From assembly GCA_038234975.1 (NCBI GenBank), contig JBBSUK010000082.1:1-16760 (forward strand): DNA of 16,760 bases, given 5' to 3'. Below are positions 14,264 through 16,760 of this stretch, in pieces. The notes below the pieces were generated by a model. The model worked only from the letters and a program-made list of their open reading frames with translations. It was not told where the DNA came from and made no database searches. The DNA is from Schlegelella_A sp038234975. GTDB lineage: Bacteria > Pseudomonadota > Gammaproteobacteria > Burkholderiales > Burkholderiaceae_C. A program made the translations under genes and the position numbers. Numbering within the stretch: the stretch's first letter is position 1; every line of letters starts with the position of its first letter.

Positions 14264-14644
14264 ATGAGCGCACTCGCCGAGAACATCGTCACCACCGCCG
14301 ACGTCGATGCGCCGCCGGTGCCCATCGTCTTCACCGACAGCGCCGCGAACAAGGTCAAGGAGCTCGTCGACGAGGAGGGCAACCCCGACCTCAAGCTGCG
14401 CGTCTTCGTGCAAGGCGGCGGCTGCTCGGGCTTCCAGTACGGCTTCACCTTCGACGAGATCGTCAACGACGACGACACGCAGATGGCGAAGAACGGCGTC
14501 ACCCTGCTGATCGACGCGATGAGCCTGCAATACCTCACGGGTGCCGAGATCGACTACAAGGACGATCTCCAGGGCGCGCAGTTCGTGATCAAGAACCCGA
14601 ATGCGACGACGACCTGCGGTTGCGGGTCGAGCTTCTCGGCCTGA
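14264..14644 (+). CDS. erpA: Iron-sulfur cluster insertion protein ErpA
   Basis: This 126-aa A-type carrier protein has the three cluster-binding cysteines in their usual places: Cys54 in GGGCSGFQYGF, and Cys118 and Cys120 in TTTCGCGSSF near the C-terminus. LKLRVFVQGGGCSGF and VTLLIDAMSLQYL are typical of ErpA rather than IscA/SufA. E. coli ErpA delivers [4Fe-4S] clusters to apo-proteins such as IspG, essential for isoprenoid synthesis. AGGAG sits 8 nt before ATG 14264. It has an acidic/hydrophobic N-terminal extension of about 17 residues. It is alone in its transcription unit and converges with anmK. Confidence 0.97.
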   Translation: MSALAENIVTTADVDAPPVPIVFTDSAANKVKELVDEEGNPDLKLRVFVQGGGCSGFQYGFTFDEIVNDDDTQMAKNGVTLLIDAMSLQYLTGAEIDYKDDLQGAQFVIKNPNATTTCGCGSSFSA

Positions 14645-14650
14645 TCGTCT

Positions 14651-14673
14651 GTCGCGGCGCGAGTAGCCGCGGC
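14651..14673. terminator. Stem-loop between erpA and anmK
   Basis: GTCGCGGC (14651-14658) and GCCGCGGC (14666-14673) can form an 8-bp stem, with one G-U pair, around a 7-nt loop in the 30-nt gap of two converging genes. There is no T tract, so strength is uncertain. Confidence 0.35.
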
Positions 14674-14674
14674 C

Positions 14675-15808
14675 TCAGCTTCCCGGGTAGATCGCACCGA
14701 GAACGCGCGACCCGCGGGCACCGGTCACGGTGGCGAGGTTCCCGGCCTCTCTGCGGACCGCCCCCCTGGCCAGCCACGCAAACGCGGTCGCCTCGACCTG
14801 CTGTGGATCGAGCCCCCGCTCGCCGCTGAGGACGACCCGTCGCGGCCACAGCCGCCGCCGCAACCGTCGCAGCAGGTCGTCGTTCAGGGCGCCGCCGCCG
14901 CAGACGACGACTTCCGTGGCACCTGACGCGTCGTGGATGCACGCGTCGGCGCAGACCGCCGCCGTGAGTTCGGACAACGTGGCCTGGATGTCGGCCGGCG
15001 ACAGGCGCCCGAGGGCGGCCGTTGCATCGAGGCGCACCGCCAGCCATTCGCGGTTGAAGAGGTCGCGACCGGTGCTCTTGGGAGGTTTGCGCGAGAAGAA
15101 CGGCTCCGCGAGCAGGGCGTCGAGCAGCGCAGGATCGATCGAGCCACCGGCGGCGAATGCACCGCCGGCGTCGAAGCGGGCGCCGGTCGCCTCGCGGCAC
15201 CACAGGTCGAGCAGGCCGTTGGCCGGCCCGCAGTCGTAGCCGACGATCGAGCCGCCCTCGTGGGCGCGGGCGATCGCCGTCAGGTTGGCGATGCCGCCGA
15301 GGTTGAGCACCGCCAACGGCTCGCCGTCGCGGCCGAATGCGGCGCGGTGGAACGCCGGAACCAACGGCGCACCCTGGCCGCCGGCGGCGACGTCGCGGCT
15401 GCGGAAGTCGGCGACGACATCGATGCCGGTCAGCTCGGCGAGCAGGGCCGGCGCATTGAGCTGCAGCGTGTAGCCGACGCCGTCGAACTCGCCGGGCCGG
15501 TGCCGCACGGTCTGGCCGTGCGCGCCGATCGCCTCGACGTCGTGCCTCGCGAGGCCGGCCTTGACGAACAGTGCCCGCACGACGTCCGCGTAGACGTGCT
15601 GCAGCGCGTTGGCGGCGAGGGCCGCGCGGTGGAGCTCGTCGTCACCGCTCGTGTTGAGCGAGAGCAGCGTGTCGTGCAGTGCGGCGTCGAAGCCCGTGCT
15701 CGCATGGCCGAGGACGGTGAAGCCGCCGGTGGCCGGGAAGTCGACCGCGACCCCGTCGACGCCGTCGAGCGACGTGCCCGACATCAGGCCGATGAAGACG
15801 GTGCGCAT
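14675..15808 (-). CDS. anmK: Anhydro-N-acetylmuramic acid kinase
   Basis: This 377-aa protein phosphorylates and opens 1,6-anhydro-MurNAc to MurNAc-6-phosphate, the first cytoplasmic step of recycling peptidoglycan sugar. The N-terminal phosphate loop IGLMSGTSLDGVDG (residues 6-19) is diagnostic. AIGAHGQTVRHRP, the catalytic-aspartate region DFRSRDVAAGGQGAPLVP, LNLGGIANLT and the C-terminal VVCGGGALND follow in order. The block YDCGPANGLLD replaces the GPGN form of E. coli AnmK, but spacing is kept. ATG 15808 is preferred because homologues start just before FIGLMSGTS; GTG 15814, two codons earlier, is possible. It lies 16 nt after an M23 peptidase gene on the same strand, so wall cleavage and recycling seem to be expressed together. 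Confidence 0.95.
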   Translation of the reverse strand: MRTVFIGLMSGTSLDGVDGVAVDFPATGGFTVLGHASTGFDAALHDTLLSLNTSGDDELHRAALAANALQHVYADVVRALFVKAGLARHDVEAIGAHGQTVRHRPGEFDGVGYTLQLNAPALLAELTGIDVVADFRSRDVAAGGQGAPLVPAFHRAAFGRDGEPLAVLNLGGIANLTAIARAHEGGSIVGYDCGPANGLLDLWCREATGARFDAGGAFAAGGSIDPALLDALLAEPFFSRKPPKSTGRDLFNREWLAVRLDATAALGRLSPADIQATLSELTAAVCADACIHDASGATEVVVCGGGALNDDLLRRLRRRLWPRRVVLSGERGLDPQQVEATAFAWLARGAVRREAGNLATVTGARGSRVLGAIYPGS

Positions 15809-15824
15809 GGGCACCGGACCGCGT

Positions 15825-16760
15825 CTATTCGCCGAGGGTCTGCGCGTGGGCCAGCGTCCGGGCGACGGCGAGCTGCGCCCGCATCGCCTGCGATCGGGCC
15901 AGCAGGTCGGCCTTGGCGCCCGCCGACAGGACGACGCCCTCGGAGGTCTGCGCGACCTGCAGCGGGTCCTGCTGCTGGCCGTCGATCTTGACCTCGAAGT
16001 GGAGGTGCGGGCCTGTCGCCCAGCCGGTCATGCCGACTGCGCCGATCGTCTCGCCCTGCTCGACCTTCTCGCCCTTGGCGACATCGACGCGGCTCAGGTG
16101 CGCGTAGACGGTCGAGCGCTCGCCGTTGTGCCTGATGTGGACGACGTTGCCGTAGCCGTTCTGCCAGCCGGCGAACTCGACCACACCGTTGCCGACCGTA
16201 CGGACCGGCGTGCCGGTGGGCGCACCGTAGTCGACGCCGTTGTGCTGCTTCCAGGTGTTGAGGATCGGATGCAGGCGCATCGAGAACCCCGACGTGACGC
16301 GCGAGAACTCGAGCGGGCTGGCGAGGAACGAGCGCTGCTTGCTCTGGCCATCGAGGCCGAAGTAGGCACCCTTCGACGCGCCGTCCTGGAACCACATCGC
16401 CGAGTAGGTCTGCGTGCCGTTGACGAACTGCGCCGCGACGACGCGGCCGGTGGCCGGGCCCCAGTTGACGGCCTCGCCGTCGGCCGTCATCGCCTCGTAC
16501 ACGACCGAGAAGGTGGCGCCCTTCCTGAGTTCGCGACGGAAGTCGATGTCGTTGGCGAAGACCTCGGCGAGCTGGGTGGCGACGGCGTCGGGGATGTCGG
16601 CTTCGTCGGTCGCGGCGAACAGGGTCGTGCGCACCGTGCCGCTGGCCAGCAGCTGACGCGACGCCAGCGGCGCGATGGTGGTGTAGGCGACGAGCGAATC
16701 GCCGACCCGTTCGACGCGCAGCCGCGTGAACAGCGTCGGCAGCTTGTCATTGCCGGGAGC
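15825..16760 (-). CDS. M23 family metallopeptidase, MepM/OapA-like (5' end missing)
   Basis: This is the last 311 residues of a peptidoglycan DD-endopeptidase-type protein; the start and signal/anchor segment lie beyond the window. The frame is open through the window edge. The LytM/M23 domain has QHNGVDYGAP (His173, Asp177 of the fragment), YAHL (His221) and GPHLHFEV (His252, His254), the full zinc-binding and catalytic set. The domain before it (DIDFRRELRKGATFSVVYEAM, AAQFVNGTQTYSAMWF) is the conserved part of Csd3/OapA-type proteins. Such enzymes cut cross-links in the periplasm, letting the wall grow. About 45 residues follow the domain. It precedes anmK by 16 nt. A GTG at 16634 is internal, since conserved sequence continues upstream of it. 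Confidence 0.93.
   Translation of the reverse strand, partial: APGNDKLPTLFTRLRVERVGDSLVAYTTIAPLASRQLLASGTVRTTLFAATDEADIPDAVATQLAEVFANDIDFRRELRKGATFSVVYEAMTADGEAVNWGPATGRVVAAQFVNGTQTYSAMWFQDGASKGAYFGLDGQSKQRSFLASPLEFSRVTSGFSMRLHPILNTWKQHNGVDYGAPTGTPVRTVGNGVVEFAGWQNGYGNVVHIRHNGERSTVYAHLSRVDVAKGEKVEQGETIGAVGMTGWATGPHLHFEVKIDGQQQDPLQVAQTSEGVVLSAGAKADLLARSQAMRAQLAVARTLAHAQTLGE

Noticed and set aside
1..16760. CRISPR arrays, tRNA genes, insertion sequences and att repeats
   Set aside because: No regularly spaced repeats, cloverleaf-like segments, transposase motifs or long terminal repeats were seen on reading both strands.

Overview
The window is GC-rich, tightly packed bacterial chromosome. Its gene complement points to a betaproteobacterium, probably Burkholderiales: the run rplM-rpsI-erpA-anmK-M23 peptidase, a LivF-type amino-acid ABC transporter next to hydantoinase genes, and an SrkA-type kinase. 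The order is an inference from gene content; no rRNA or other taxonomic marker is present. No tRNA, rRNA, CRISPR array or insertion sequence was seen.

Region 1 (1-4933, + strand) is a probable operon. It holds the 3' end of a livF-like ATPase, both subunits of an ATP-dependent hydantoinase/oxoprolinase-family enzyme (hyuA, hyuB), a small four-cysteine DUF1289 protein, and a DsbA-fold protein resembling 2-hydroxychromene-2-carboxylate isomerase. Three successive junctions overlap by four bases (ATGA, GTGA, ATGA), so translation is probably coupled. The transporter and amidohydrolase suggest uptake and ring-opening of a cyclic amide or amino-acid derivative; the substrate cannot be read from the sequence.

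Region 2 (about 4934-8540) is accessory. It begins with a Xre/MbcA/ParS-type antitoxin and a RES-domain toxin, which have their own promoter with a perfect palindrome at the expected transcription start. Next comes a five-helix membrane protein with an odd serine/arginine-rich tail. On the - strand follows a two-gene cassette of a HipA-like kinase and a DUF3037 protein, with no HipB-type antitoxin beside it. Two kinase/toxin-like modules within 3.6 kb make this the least ordinary part of the window.

Region 3 (8541-13049) holds htpG on the + strand, behind a candidate heat-shock (sigma-32) promoter. Converging on it from the - strand are a GNAT acetyltransferase, a membrane-anchored DUF2726 protein and a SrkA-type stress kinase. 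The kinase starts at a TTG that overlaps the DUF2726 stop codon. A perfect 10-bp stem-loop just past htpG lies inside the end of srkA.

Region 4 (13050-16760) is conserved housekeeping. rplM and rpsI follow a leader of about 140 nt and end at a clear intrinsic terminator. erpA (Fe-S cluster delivery) follows with its own candidate promoter. On the - strand, anmK and a partial M23 metallopeptidase form a cell-wall cutting and recycling pair.
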